A DNA stretch of 64,000 nt from Lycocorax pyrrhopterus obiensis (lineage: Eukaryota > Chordata > Aves > Passeriformes > Paradisaeidae), in the NCBI GenBank assembly GCA_014706295.1, contig JACSVZ010000009.1, positions 38,753,768-38,817,767 of the forward strand. Reading direction: 5' to 3'. The notes beneath the pieces are model-generated. The model did not search any database, had not been told where the DNA came from, and worked only from the letters and a program-made list of their open reading frames with translations. Below are positions 1-12,229 of the stretch, piece by piece (the stretch's first letter is position 1; each line of letters opens with the position of its first letter). Position numbers and translations under genes: made by a program.

Positions 1-1502
1 AGGGGTGATCTGTCTTCTCTGTTAATTGTCTTTATCAGATAAATATACAGTTAGATAAAACAATACCATTATTTTGCCAGCATGCAGACAGGAGTGCTGA
101 CAATTATTCACTAATAACTGTAAATGCTGGAGGAGGAATATTTCCATCTAATTTGGTAAATGTTCGACAAAGCCTGAAAAAAGGGTTATTTCCTTGAAAT
201 ATTTTAAAATAAAAACCTTTTATTTCTATCAAAGTGTTGGCAAACATCCACTCAGTCTGAGCATTTAGAAGGATGCTACAAATGGATAAAAATCCTGGGT
301 ACCCCACAAACACTGGGGTTCACAGATCCCACTAACGCCAGGCCAGCCCACCAGGCTGTTCCCATCACTGGATCAAGCATTCCCACTTCTGTCCTCAAAA
401 CCTGGAATAAACCAGGATTTTGCACTTCTGTGGGGTCTTTCACCCACAGACCTCAAGGAGCTTTATGGATATTGAATAATGGAGCCCTGATCCATTCCCT
501 GACAGCAAAATGCCCAGATCAGCCCACGTGTCCCAGGAACTCACAGAGCACAGGATGGAGAACCTCCAGGTCATTTCTGGGTTTGCTTTAAGGAAAAAAA
601 AAGGATGGGGAGGTGGTGTGTGACAGGACAGCTGGTACAGAGCTGAGTTTGAGGCCCCAGCATGGATGGAGAGACTCGGACACAGAGCAGTGCCAGGAAT
701 TCATGTGCACTGCTGCTCTCTCTCCCAGCTGGATTTGGAGCAGGGTAAGTTACCATAACTCTGCTCGAGTCAAGAAATCTTTGAGAACTGAGGGACTCGC
801 CGTTCTTTATTTCTGCTTAATCAGTGATCTCCAAATATCATCGTTCCAAAGGAGGCCCCACGTGAGAGGGAACAGGCTGGGCTGCCTGAGCCCGGCAGAG
901 CGCAGCAGGAATTCTCAGCTTGGGCACAGAGCATCCCTCCACCCCTGCTCTGGCATCTGCTGTGGAGCGTCTGAGAGACCCTCTGGGCCCTCGCCTTCGT
1001 TCCAAACCATCCCTTGGATCCTTGATCTGACTGACAGCACTGGTGAGAGCAGCCCTGCTGCCTCGCTCTTCCCTCTGGAGCCTCAGCACTGAAACAAAGA
1101 GCAGCACTCCTCACCTGAGGAGGTGAAGGACACTCACCTGTGTCTGCAGGCCCACGCTGACACCAGCAGGAGGCCGTGGCCATCCCCCTGGCTTAACACA
1201 GGAATGCTCTCCTAGGATTTGTTTGATCCTTTATGGGTGTTTAAAGGGACGGGGCTCACATTAAAAGCACATTTTACGCTTTGCCAGGAAGGCTCAGCAC
1301 CGGGGGTTCGGGAACAGCTCCCTGGTGCTGGTCCTGACGTGTTTTTATCAATACCAAGAGGAAGACCAAGGAAAATGTGCTGCTGAGTGGGGCAGTGGAC
1401 AAAGGACGTGGAGAAGGCTGAGGCGGTCGATTCTTCAGCCCTGCAAGACTCAGGAAGAGCTGCAAGCCCTGGCGCAGGGCAGGGCTGGAGGGGTTTAAAA
1501 TT
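1..1502. other. Unique non-coding sequence
   Basis: No gene or recognisable repeat is seen here. The left 300 bases are AT-rich. Roughly 600-1480 is GC-richer and open in several overlapping frames of up to 159 codons on both strands, but none shows a known domain or convincing exon boundaries, so they are treated as chance open frames. Confidence 0.5.
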
Positions 1503-1629
1503 CCTGGGGGTATTTAAAGGACCTGTGGCACTTGGGGACACGGGTTAGTGGTGGCCTTGGCAGTGCTGGGTAGGACTCAAGGTCTTACAGGGCTTTCCCA
1601 ACCCAGACCATTCCACGATTTTACGATTT
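1503..1629 (+). mobile_element. CR1 LINE 3' fragment
   Basis: This is a 5'-truncated CR1 copy in sense orientation. It shows the 'ggtatttaaagga' stretch, then 'cttggggacacgggttagtggtgg', the 'ggtctt...ttcccaaccca' block, and a degenerate terminal repeat (ttccacgatt ttacgatt). The 'ttagtggtgg' version belongs to a different CR1 subfamily from most other copies in the window. Only the 3' UTR end is present, with no reverse transcriptase sequence. CR1 elements retrotranspose by target-primed reverse transcription and usually leave such stubs. Confidence 0.8.
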
Positions 1630-3170
1630 CCCTTCAGCATCCCAAAGCCCCTGATAGCTGTGGGAAAGTTCAGCACAAGACTTACCCTGGGTGGAGGAGC
1701 CCAAAGTCACATCAGAGCACAAGAGAGAGAGAGATCTCAAGATTTTTTCTGGTTTTTGGGGTCATGTTGGAGGATTTGGTCCATTTCTACCTGACCCCCC
1801 AACTTACTGGGGTTCATGTCAGAGGTTGCATGGAAAAGTTTCCCTGGGTAAGAAGTTTCTCAATAAACAGAGCCACCCCCGCTTTATCCCAACCTCTGCT
1901 GCAGGAGGAGCTGTCCAGCCTGGCAATAATATTTCCAAGCTGATAATCTAGAGAGGACCCAAAGCAACCCCAAATATCCAGAGCACTCTTTCTTCTCAGC
2001 ATTATTTACGGGTTTCTGTTCCTCCTTAGGCTTCCCCTCTGTCACTGCCGCATCCCTTGCACTGAAAATGAGCCCAGCACCACTTGTGAGCGCTGCTCCG
2101 AGGCTGTCCCTGCCTGGCCTCACCTGCAGGTGCTGGCACTTGTCAGGCAGGGCCAGCACCTGCCCTGGGGTTCTGATCAGGGGACAGCTGGGAGTCGTCA
2201 CCGCAGCCCAGCGCCTCCGAAGGCATCTGGGAACGCATTTATCTCCCAACATGTCTATTTTAAACAATGAAGTTGTAACATGGGGAACTACATCTAAAAT
2301 AGTAGGTTTGCCTAATAAGAGGCATTTTTCTCTTGTAAAACCCTCTATTAAAGCCACTTTGCTTTGTTAACTTTCATGGCATGTATCCTCACTATAGCCT
2401 TCAACACCTGAAAAATTAGTGGAAGAATTTGACTGATTATAGAGGCTGTTTTCCTTGTTCCACTGCTTCTCCTAAAAGGGATACTCAGCAGAACTTGCTT
2501 TTTTTTTTTTTTCATTTTGTGCTGTCTGCATGAGTAATTACCTCCCTGATTTCTGAGATGCAATTGAGTAGCTTCCACATTAGAAAAATCCCAAGATTGA
2601 TAGAGCCATCTCTCCTAAAGGATTAGTTTGCTGCTGTAATTCCACCGAGTAGGTCATTCAAATAGCAAAATGCTACCAAGTCTAATTCCTCTTGTTTGTA
2701 AAAGCCAGGTATTGATACCTATTTCGGAGAGGCTGGAAAGGGCTGCTTTGCCTTTGGAGGCAAAAAGGGGCTCCCAGTTCCTGCTGCGGCTCCAGCGGGG
2801 CAGGGAGAGGGAAAAGAGCTTTGTATTCCTAGGATGGGTCAGCTCAGGGGCTGCTGATGCCAGACAAAAGGCCAAAGGAAAGGTGCTCATTGTGCAGAGA
2901 TGTGGAGAAACGGGGCACAATTTCAGGAATCCACGAGGGAGTTTCTCCCAGGATTTAAGGACACATTAGTTGGGATGGCTTTGGGATGCCAGGGGAGTCC
3001 CCCGAGAGCCCAGTACAGCTGGGGAGGAGAGGATTATCCCAAGGGTGAGCAGGGAAGAGACTATGAGTTATTTCCCAGGCTCAGTTCCTGCTCCATCCCA
3101 GCCCAATATTCCTGGGAAGTCTCTCCAGGTGCGGAGGAGCCACATGTGTTCCCAGGCTCCCACAGGGGGA
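1630..3170. other. Unique non-coding sequence
   Basis: No gene is recognised. A T14 homopolymer lies at 2499-2512, and 2230-2660 is AT-rich. Open frames of up to 157 codons on the minus strand (1884-2357) have no recognisable domain and continue into a CR1 flank, so they are not called. Confidence 0.45.
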
Positions 3171-3713
3171 TGTCTCCAAAGCACCCCGTGGTGCAGTGTT
3201 CACACAAGGGCATGACTCCGCACACAAGATGGAGAAGTGCAAAGCCTTTATTGCACAGTAAAATATTCCCTAAATACCAGCACCCAACAGGATATCACAT
3301 CATATAAACAGGAAAGGTGTTCACCTCAGTGTCCCCCAATCACCTGGAGCAGTGCACAGACATTGCCTATTATGGTAACAGGTAAACAATGCCCTATAAG
3401 GTCACGAACTACAATTATCACATCTCATAGGTCCAGCACTGTCCACAAACCCACAATCCTCTCTCAGCCCATCCCCGGTGACCTGGATGCACTCCCAGGG
3501 TCACCTCTGGGTCCAAGAAGGAGGCTCTCTCTCCGGCCCTCAGGGCCTGTCTCTCTTCCAGCACATAGTGCACCCCAACACCATGGCATGAGGAATCATC
3601 CACCGCGCTCTGTAGTCCCACAATCATCTGCTTTCACACCCAGTATTTGTACAGCAGGCTCTCTAATTTACTGGAGATGTTCTGGGAGAGGTTTGGAGAG
3701 CGTTCAGCACCAC
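3171..3713 (-). mobile_element. Probable solo LTR of an endogenous retrovirus
   Basis: Read on the minus strand, a TATA-like TATTTAGGG (3276-3268) is followed about 16 bases later by an AATAAA polyadenylation signal (3252-3247). A short R/U5-like stretch with GT-rich sequence then runs to a possible CA end near 3190 or 3171. This compact TATA-to-AATAAA spacing resembles avian alpharetroviral and other short avian ERV LTRs. The upstream 400 bases would be U3. Boundaries are approximate: TG/CA ends are possible at several positions and no clear target-site duplication was found. No gag, pol or env sequence is seen on either side, which is why a solo LTR is favoured. It could instead be a chance promoter-like stretch. 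Confidence 0.45.
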
Positions 3714-4931
3714 AGCTCCTTTCCATCAGAACCCCTTTTCCAAATATTTGAATAATGATAGCAGAGCTTTTGGGGGAGTAGGGAGGCAGGGATTCCTCTA
3801 AACATCACAGGTGTAACCATGAGGGTGCAGAGCGCAGCTGGGATTGTGACAGATAATTGTGCCAATGTCATTTTATCAGGGAGAAATTACTGACTTCCTC
3901 TTTCACTCTGCTAGACTAGAAATAAATGTATTAACCAAAACCAACCTCTTAACAAAAATAAGCATATTAAAAAAACCCTATGATTCTGAATAACAGGGTT
4001 TTTTCAATTAAAATACTAAAAGCATGATAATCTCTTAAGTTCACAAAGATGTATTTTTGGGGGGGAGGGAACCTACAAAATATAAGTAATAAAAAACTTT
4101 CTTCTATAAAGTAAATAAATGTTTTACTTCCACTGAATTGCCCCAGGGGCCAAGCCGTACCTGGGCTGATACAAAGCCCCTTTTGCTGCCCTCATCCACA
4201 TCCCTTTCCATGCAAACCGAGCTCTGCTCAGGAGAGGCTCAGCAATTTCCATCAGCTGAGGATGTGGAAGTTAATTTGAAAGGCAGGAATAAATCTTAGG
4301 TGTGCTCTGAAGTCAGTTTAACTGAAATGCAAAAGCTCCTTGCAAGTTGGGGGCACATTTCAGGGACTGAAATTCCGGCTCCCCAGACAAGGCACAGATG
4401 CTGCATTTCCTTCTCCCCAGCAGCTGCACGGGGCTGTGCAGCAGAGCTACCCTGTAGCTAAACATCTGGAGAGAGCTGGGGAGGAGAATAATAAACACCT
4501 CCAAATTCCACCAGGCACAGCCCTGAAAGTGACTTTACGGGGAAGGAAAAGGGGTTGTGTGCGTGGGGGGGGGAACAAGGAGCCAAACCTCAGGCACCCC
4601 TTGGGGGAGGAATTCAGTGGATCCCACAGGGATATCGGCCAGTCCTGCCCTGCCTCTGAGCCACCCTTGTCAGGGCAGCAATTCAGATCCTACATTTTCC
4701 ATTGTTTGCTGCTCTCACTCAGAAACTGCCAGTTAAAATAGGAACAGAAAGTTCCATAAGCTGGGATGGAGCAATATCATCACAACTGCACACACTGAAC
4801 ATCGACATTTTTCAATTCTTCCCAGCCACTTTTCTTCTGGCAAATATTCCTAAAGTTATGACATTCCTCACCACAACCTCTTCTGCTTTGCTCCTGTCCT
4901 ATAAAGACACCGCTGCCATGACTTGTCACAG
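3714..4931. other. Unique AT-rich then mixed non-coding sequence
   Basis: Positions 3860-4140 are strongly AT-rich with several poly(A)-like runs and a G8 run near 4059. Positions 4140-4700 are mixed in composition, with a G9 run near 4565. No coding, RNA or repeat signature was recognised. Confidence 0.4.
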
Positions 4932-5020
4932 TCATGGGATCCCAGACTGGTTTGGGTTGGAAGGGACCTTAAATCCCATCCCTGTGCTGCTCTGGACACC
5001 CACACTTCCACCCCAGGACC
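4932..5020 (-). mobile_element. CR1 LINE 3' end fragment
   Basis: The antisense CR1 tail starts with 'tcatgggatcccagac', then 'tggtttgggttggaagggacc', then a diverged 'ttaaatcccatccctg...'. Only about 90 bases are recognisable, and the internal end fades into unique sequence around 5000-5040. Confidence 0.75.
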
Positions 5021-8000
5021 ACGGGATGGAATTGAGATGTTTTGCAGAAAAATCAAGATCTGAAATAAAAGTGTTACTTATGGGGCTGGGGAGTGGCAGC
5101 GAGAACAATTTAAATAACCCAGTTTAACCCCTGTTTTCCTGAGCACAAATAGTTCCTGACTCTGATCCATTTTGCCATCAGTCACCTCATCAGGTGAGTC
5201 GTAAGGACAGGAGGGGCTAAATCCATCGCCTTTCACCAGAGCCCCCAGTATCTGTACTGACGAATGGCAGGGAACTGTTAGCAGCAGTGGAGCTCGTGAT
5301 TCAGGGCATCAGGCTGGAGATAAGGCAGGGACAGGGGCAAGAGTCTGGAAGATGCTCGTTTGCTAAGCAGAAATTCTGCTACTTACAGGGGATTCTTTGA
5401 GAAACCTCATTTATTTTTTTTCCTCCGAACGAAGGAAAAAAGTCTTTTAAAAATGACTAATGGGGTAAAATTCTTCAAGGTGTCTTTATCAACAGCTGTG
5501 CTCGTGGGATGTTGTTTGGCTGACAGCCATACCCTGCACTGCTCTTTTGGGGGGATATTCCACACTGAGCCCACAGCCCCAACACTATTTCAGTGATGCC
5601 ATCAACAAGCAAAGCAGAAAAATCCTTAGTTCCGTTTTTGCAATTTCACCGGGGCAACGTGTGGGATTTCCTTCAAGCCAAAGGATACCCTGGGAGCTGG
5701 GGAGCAGGAACACAGCATTTACTCCAGAAAGACAGTGGGAATTCTGCCCCATTCCCTGTTGCAGGACTGGATCCCAAACACCCCAGCGTGCCCAGGTCTC
5801 AGCTCAGCGCCCATGGCCTGGCAGGGGACCTGGGGGGTCCTTCCTAGGCTAAATAAAATCCATATTGGGGGAGTGCTCTACTAAAAAGCTTTGGGATCTG
5901 CTAAGAGGATAAACAGGCAGGAGCCAGCCCCAAGTAAATGAAATGATGACATAAACCCCCCTGCAATGGCCGTGCAGGACCCGCTGTCTGAGCACCTCAT
6001 CCACGACACCGCTGCTGCGGGAGAGACTGGCAAGGGCAGGGAGGCATCGTTGGGAACAAGAGAGAAAAAAGAGATGGAATCAGAAAACCTCTCTATCAAT
6101 CTGCCAAGCTGTCAGAGACGCTTGTTCTGAAACAATTCCTCTCATTTCCAATAAATTATGTCAGAAGTGGATAAAAGGCATAGACAGCGAGTCTGGAGAC
6201 AGCCGCCTCCTCTCCTGAGTGGTGTTCAAACAATTCGGGGTAAATCTGCCGTCAGTCCCGCTGACAGCCAGTCTGGACTCCGTTCATTTGGGAGGTCTGC
6301 TGCGAGGGAAGGACAGGCCCCAGCTCCCAGTCCCTGCCTCCCACCCGGGAAAGGCCTGGGGGCAGCAGGGGCACTGCAAACTGGGAGCACTGGTGAGCAG
6401 GCAGTCCTGTCAAAAGAGGGACTGAACTCGAAGGGAAATCCAGCAGCACTTCTGTGTACCAATAAACACCTCACAGCACATCCAATAAAACACGAACACA
6501 GGGGATTATTCGGAAATTAAAGAAATTAAGGGAAAATCTATCAATCACCTAAGCTTAAAAATGCCAATACGAGCAGCTTGATACAGTCAGTATTAAGAGC
6601 ACAAGCGGTGCTGAGGAGGTGGCAGAGGCTGTTTGGGGATGTTGGGGAAGGCAGAGCTGGTGGCTCCAGACCACAGGGACAGGGACAGCACGGTAACCAC
6701 GGCATTTTAAATATTTTCCTGGATTTTCCTCAGGAGAAAACAAACCTGGTGTCAGTCCTGCCCAAACAATCATGGGCAACCCCAGGAAAAGCATCCTGAG
6801 CTGTCCATCAGTTTCTGGGTTGGACTGGAGCCCCAAGGACTTTGCGCCGACCCAGTCCCCGAATCCCAAAGTGGCCAATGTGTGCTTAAACCTGGTACAG
6901 GAACAGTCATGGAGTTCCCAACCCCTCCAAAACTGGGTTCTCCCCCACAGCTGAGGGTGAGCAAATGATACCCCACGTTTTTAAGGTTATTGTTGTATTT
7001 ATACAGCCCTGTGTGAATTTGGACCTTTTCAGAATAACACCAGCAAGGGCTAAGGCTGTTCCTCGCTCCAACACACATCCCTGGGAACACTTTCTGCTCC
7101 CCCTCCTACTCAGCCCTTTTCTTGCCTCTTTATGTGATGGTAGCTTTGGACAGGAAGATTTCCTGGCCCATGAGTGAGTGCCTGGCACAATAAATATTGT
7201 AATATAAATGAATTTGTGCTCTCTGTTCCCTTCACTGTTCCATTTTAAAATGATGTTCTCTCAGGGTCCCTTCATCCTCCTTTGTTTACATTTTTAATCC
7301 ATGGATTGTCATCTCCTTGCAGGTTTCAAACTTCTACAATTCAGAAAATTACATTTTTTTCCCCTGAATTACAGGGTACATTAAAATTCACCTGAGCACA
7401 GGAGGTGTTCCCCCGCCCCATCTCCAGCCTCCTCTGGTCACCTGGAACAGGGAAGAGTTCCCAACACTCCCATCACTTAACAGCTGTTTTTGTGGCGTTC
7501 CAATTAGCTCCATTGTTTATCTTAACGAAGGAAAAACCTCCAGCACTTGAGCGCCGCTCAAATCAGTGAAACCTGTGTGCCACTTCAGTAATTGCTGCGC
7601 GGAGCCTCTTTCTGTGTCTGTGTGAGAGGCATTTCAGGGGTCTGGCCGGAGCTGTTCCACGTTGTGATGGAGCCCCTGCGGCGCCAGCTGCGGATAAAAA
7701 CCACCCCAGCACAGGGGAATAACGCGGGGAAGCAAACACAGACCCTGCCTGGCGTGACTGGGATGCAGAAAGGAGCATCCCTGGGCAGGGATCCGTGTCT
7801 GAAGCTGCAGCTCCTTCTCTGGAGCCCGGGTTGAGCAGCGGCTGTTTAACTGCGACGGGCAGGGTGGCTGGAAACGGGGCTCGTCAGGATTTTGGGGCTC
7901 AGCTCCTCCCGAGCCTCTGGAAGGGAGGAGAGGAGCAGACAAAGCAGGAGCTTTGCTCCCAGAGTTCCGACCTGCCCTGCCCCTCCTCTGAGAGTCACCC

Positions 8001-9684
8001 AAAACACAACAGAAAAATATCGGGCAATCACACAGGGTAAATTATCAGACAAAATAGACCTTGGAGAGGATTAAAATGAAATTTAAAACTATCACATTTT
8101 GCTATGCAAAACCTTTCCAAACACCAACTACCACTGTCCTTAGGAACAGTTTTTAGTATTTTTTGTCTACAAAAAACAACTAACTTTTTATGATTCAAAC
8201 TCTCTTCGTCCTAGCTTTCAAATAATTTTCCATTCCTTTGTTTCAGGACGTGGCTTTGGGATGGGGGCTGGGAGGCGGCTGGGCTCTGCATGCAGGGCCC
8301 ACTGTGCACCCAGCACATCAGAGGCACCTGTGGGCCTCCCAAATCCCTGGGACACACAGGCAGAGCCAGGAGGCTGGGGTGAGGATTGGCATTGCTGCGT
8401 CCTTGTCCCTGCCTCGTCCTTACGGAGCGTGCAGGCAGTTCCAGGGGTGCCCATGTCCTCCTTGGCTCCACCACTGTATCCCCCTTTCTCATCATTCCCC
8501 TAAACCCCTGGCTGGGGACCAGGATCTCTGGGAACGCGGGCCCTGGGAGGTTCATGGAGGAGGAGGAGGAGGATTGTACAATCACGGGGCAGCTGAGCAC
8601 AGCTGGAATGTTGGGATAGCTGGACACAGGTGAGCTCCCACAGGGAGGATGAAACAGAAATCAGGGCCAGCTGGCGCAGCTGATTGTCCGCAGAAAGCCG
8701 AGCAGGGGCTGGCAGCAGCTCACTCCGTGTCCCTGCTGCTCCCTGCCCCTTCCCTGCCACAGGAGCCTCGGGATGCTGTTTACCAGGAACCATAGCAACT
8801 TCCAAGGCCATTAGCTGCAATCACAGCCGGCTCCAGCACCTGACTGAAGGCTTGGATGTGTGATATTTAGTCTGACCTATAAAAATATCTCTGGAGCAAC
8901 CTGCGTGCATAAGTGTCACATCAAATGCTTGTCATACAAGGGATGTGACACCGGGCACCTGATGGAGCATCGCCACAGCTGAGGGGGGATCTGCCCCTTT
9001 AAAAGGCTCCTAATACTCTGCTCAGACACTACAAAACTCAGCTAGTGACAGTGGCCAGGCAGCATGTGACAAACAGGTCCCCTCTCTTCCTTACTCCCAG
9101 TCCAACATTCCCAGTTACCATTTTCAGTCATTTTGTTAAAGATGTGTGCTATTACAGTGCTGACCCAGGACTCCCCTTAAATGCCACCAAAGATGGCAAA
9201 ATGCCACCCTGGGGAAGCCTGAGCACGAGGACAGAGCTCGGCGGAGCCGTGGAACCGGCCACGTTTGGAGCTGGGGACAGCTCTGAAGCCCAGCAAACCC
9301 CGGCCCTCGGGGCCACCACCAACCTCTGCCCCAGCCGGGCACGGGAGGTGCTGCTGCTCCTCCTGGTGAAACCCCAAACACTGAGCTGGCCCTCAGCCTG
9401 AGAGCCCTCAGCGCTCTGCTGCTCTCCCCAGCTCTTGGAAACACCTCCTGGAGGGGATGTGGCACCTGCTGGTGTAGGACTCAGCCTAAGGCGAGCTCTC
9501 CTGGTGAAGGGGGGATTTAGGAGTGCTGGTGCTCTCCAAACCGGCCTTTCATGTTCTGCAGAGGCTTTCCGATGCCTCACTCGCAGAGCTGCTGCAAACA
9601 CCTCCCTCACACGGCCTGCAAAGCCTCCCAGACAATGCACAGTTTTCTCCTTTTATTTTTACCACAGAGATAGAGTTCGGAACC
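5021..9684. other. Long unique stretch, no gene found
   Basis: This is 4.6 kb without a recognisable gene or CR1 copy. Positions 6060-6280 include AT-rich sequence with CTGTCAG-type motifs (TALE-homeodomain-like). Positions 6960-7560 and 8040-8230 are AT-rich. A (GGA)6 run sits at 8556-8573. The GC-rich parts (5730-5850, 6290-6420, 7590-7990, 8240-8760, 9230-9560) carry overlapping open frames on both strands of up to 162 codons with no domain. Nothing else could be supported. Confidence 0.4.
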
Positions 9685-9834
9685 TGTGGTGGAGTCCCCA
9701 TCCCTGGAGGTGTCCAGGGAACACCAGGACGTGGCACTCAGTGCTCTGGGCTGGGAACAAGGTGGGGATCAGGCACAGCTGGGACTCCATGGGCTGGGAG
9801 GGCTTTTCCAACCCCAGTGATCCCGGGATTCTCT
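9685..9834 (+). mobile_element. CR1 LINE 3' fragment
   Basis: Sense CR1 with 'ggtggagtccccatccctgg', then 'aggtgtccagggaacacc', 'gtggcactcagtgctctggg', 'ggcttttccaacc' and a terminal 'gtgatcccgggattct'. This 'cactcagtgctctgggctgg' subfamily recurs at 38165-38384 (+), 45021-45273 (-) and 50149-50304 (-). Confidence 0.85.
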
Positions 9835-11928
9835 TTCCAGATGAAGCAAAATTGCAGAACCTGTCTTAGCAGGATAACATGGCCTGGATCCCTCTCTGAG
9901 GAATGGCCTGGCCACTTCTGACCTCAAGTACAGCAATCTTTAAACTCTCCTGACACAGCTGGGAGAAATGCCACATTAACTGTCCATGGCATCGGGTGAA
10001 TTCTGTCCCTCAAGGTCCCTTTGAAGAACGAGCCATTGTGACACGGCCACGCTTAAACTCCTTCCATTGCCTTTATATTCCTTAAAAAATTCTTGTTGTG
10101 GATGGTCAATAATTACAGGAAGGGTGTCTGAGGCTGTTCTGTTACTGGGAAATGAGGCCTCCCATACAGTACTGAATCCAAAATATCCTTCTAGGATAAA
10201 CGAAAATATCACTCTATGCTTCTATATGGAACCTAAAATATGATACATATACAAATTTCAACAAATTATTTATTAAAAACATCAAAAGATGAAGTTTTGA
10301 AGGCTAAAGAAAACCAGTCTAAGATTTCATCCAAATCTCAGACATTTCACTCAGCTCTCCTGAAAAATCTTGCCTCTGTCAGGCATTTCACCTCTGCGGC
10401 ATCTGACCTTTCTTTGTAGTATGTAGGTTTTAAAATTAATTCATATTCATCCTCCACGTGGTTTTGTGGGGCTTTTCTCTCAAAAGTAGGATATTTATTG
10501 TCACAACAACGTTACAGGGCATTAATTAATGTGGTACTTTTAGAATTGGTGCTTGGGGACTCGAACAGAAAGTACCAGCAGAGTGTGAAATCCTGCCTTG
10601 GGCACTCCTTGATACGGGAACAACTTGGAGAATGTATATTCATTAACTTGCGGCTTCCTCAGGAATTACCAAGAGCCACTGAAAGACTGAACTGAAGCTG
10701 TTACTCCCAGAAATATGGCTTTAAGCAAGAATTTGCTTGATTTTCAGCAACATTTCTGAATGCCAAGCAGTACATGAATATGATGTTCTTGCATAAAAAT
10801 AGTTGTATCAGGAGAAATTACACTGGTTTCCAGGAGTCGTCGTGGCCCATTAAAAAAAAATGGGGAAAATAGATTCAATTACCTGCTCTAGATAAAAAAT
10901 TATTGGATTCCTGATGTAGAACTGGAAAAGAGAGGGAAAACATCAGGTGTATTCCTGTGGTGTCTGACAGAAATCCCTGTTTGTTGAGAAAATTTCCACG
11001 TTTAGAACCACATCATTCACTGACCCTAAATCCACTCCCATGGCACCTTAAACACCTCTCTGAGGGATGGGAAAAGCTCACAGTCAAAGGCGTTTGTAAT
11101 TCTTAAAATCCACAAATCATTTTAAAAATAGAACCTGCATCTAAGAGCATTTAAAACACAGAATGACTTAGGAAATGCAAAGTGGTATTAATGTAGCATT
11201 TGCACCCAATTCAGTTTGAGATGATCAAAATATGATCAGCTCCAGTGACATCAACAAAGTTTAATTCATTTACTTCTAAGCTAAATATACTCTGTGTTTT
11301 GATAATATCAGGAATGTTTTACATTTCCTCGTATTTAATGGTTCTTCGAATCTGTCCCCTAAACACAGCAAATGATTATTTTAAATTTATTTGAAGTCCA
11401 GGGATCTGTGTACCCAGGCAGGTTGGGCAGCCAGGTCAGGTGAAATAACCAAGGTATTATCAAAGTTGTGTTTCACAGGTATTCAGGAACTGAAATGGGA
11501 AATTGTAGGGATGACTCCCAGCCTGGAGACGCCGTTCCCTTATTTTAAATCTATTTTTAAAAGTGCCTGAGATTTTCTCTGTAAAAAAATAATGAACTTT
11601 ACAAAATGTCACTTTTACTAACAGAAATTATGGCTCAAATACCTGAATGTGAATATTAAATATTTAAAAAAAAAAAGAGAGAGAGAGAAAAGAAAATTTC
11701 ATTTAAATACTGCTGAGGTTGTGACATAAGCTGACAAAAGCAGGGACATGCAGAGTCACAGCTGACACTGTCCTTAATTCGCACAACTTCAGGGAAGGTC
11801 AGGAGGGCAAAAGTGTAACTCTGTTCTGGGTATCAGGTTTGAAGACTTTGATTTCCTCAATTTTGAATTTATGTCTCAATAAGTTTTAAAGATTATTTTA
11901 ATCCCCTTATTTAATATAAAATGGTGAT
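9835..11928. other. Unique, mostly AT-rich sequence
   Basis: No gene is recognised. Positions 10190-11400 are consistently AT-rich and free of recognised repeats. An A11 run followed by a short (GA)n tract lies at 11666-11688. Composition is compatible with regulatory or neutral intergenic DNA. Confidence 0.4.
11666..11688. repeat. A-run plus (GA)n microsatellite
   Basis: Eleven A residues are followed directly by about six GA dinucleotides and then further A-rich sequence. This is a simple-sequence tract with no sign of an associated retrocopy. Confidence 0.85.
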
Positions 11929-12229
11929 CCAGGAGAGCCGGAGAGGGACTGAGGACAAGGGCTGGAGGGACAGGACACAGGGAATGGCTTCCCACTGCCA
12001 GAGGGCAGGGATGGATGGGATATTGGGAAGGAATTCCTGGCTGGGAGGGTGGGGAGGGACTGGGATGGAATTCCCAGAGAAGCTGTGGCTGCCCCTGGAT
12101 CCCTGGAAATGTCCAAGGCCAGGCTGGAGCAGCCTGGGACAATGGGAGGTGTCCCTGCCCATGGCAGGGGTGGGATGGGATGGGTTTAAGGTCCCTCCCA
12201 TCCCAAACCGTTCTGGGATTCTGGGATTT
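11929..12229 (+). mobile_element. CR1 LINE 3' fragment (about 300 bp)
   Basis: A well-preserved sense CR1 tail. It runs in order from 'ccggagagggactgaggacaagg', 'gacaggacacagggaatggc', 'cactgccagagggcaggga', 'attgggaaggaattcctgg' and 'gagaagctgtggctgcccc' to 'tgcccatggcagggg', 'ggtccctcccatccc' and a doubled 'ttctggga' end. The same order is seen at 47131-47488 and 58279-58715, allowing the three to be aligned. There is no reverse transcriptase sequence. Confidence 0.93.

Noticed and set aside
821..1183. 120-codon minus-strand frame with possible exon-like edges
   Set aside because: Overlapped by other frames on both strands, and no domain or clear splice pair was found.
3418..3627. 69-codon minus-strand frame with a Cys-X-X-Cys motif
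   Set aside because: Short, within the putative LTR, and no full retroviral domain could be recognised.
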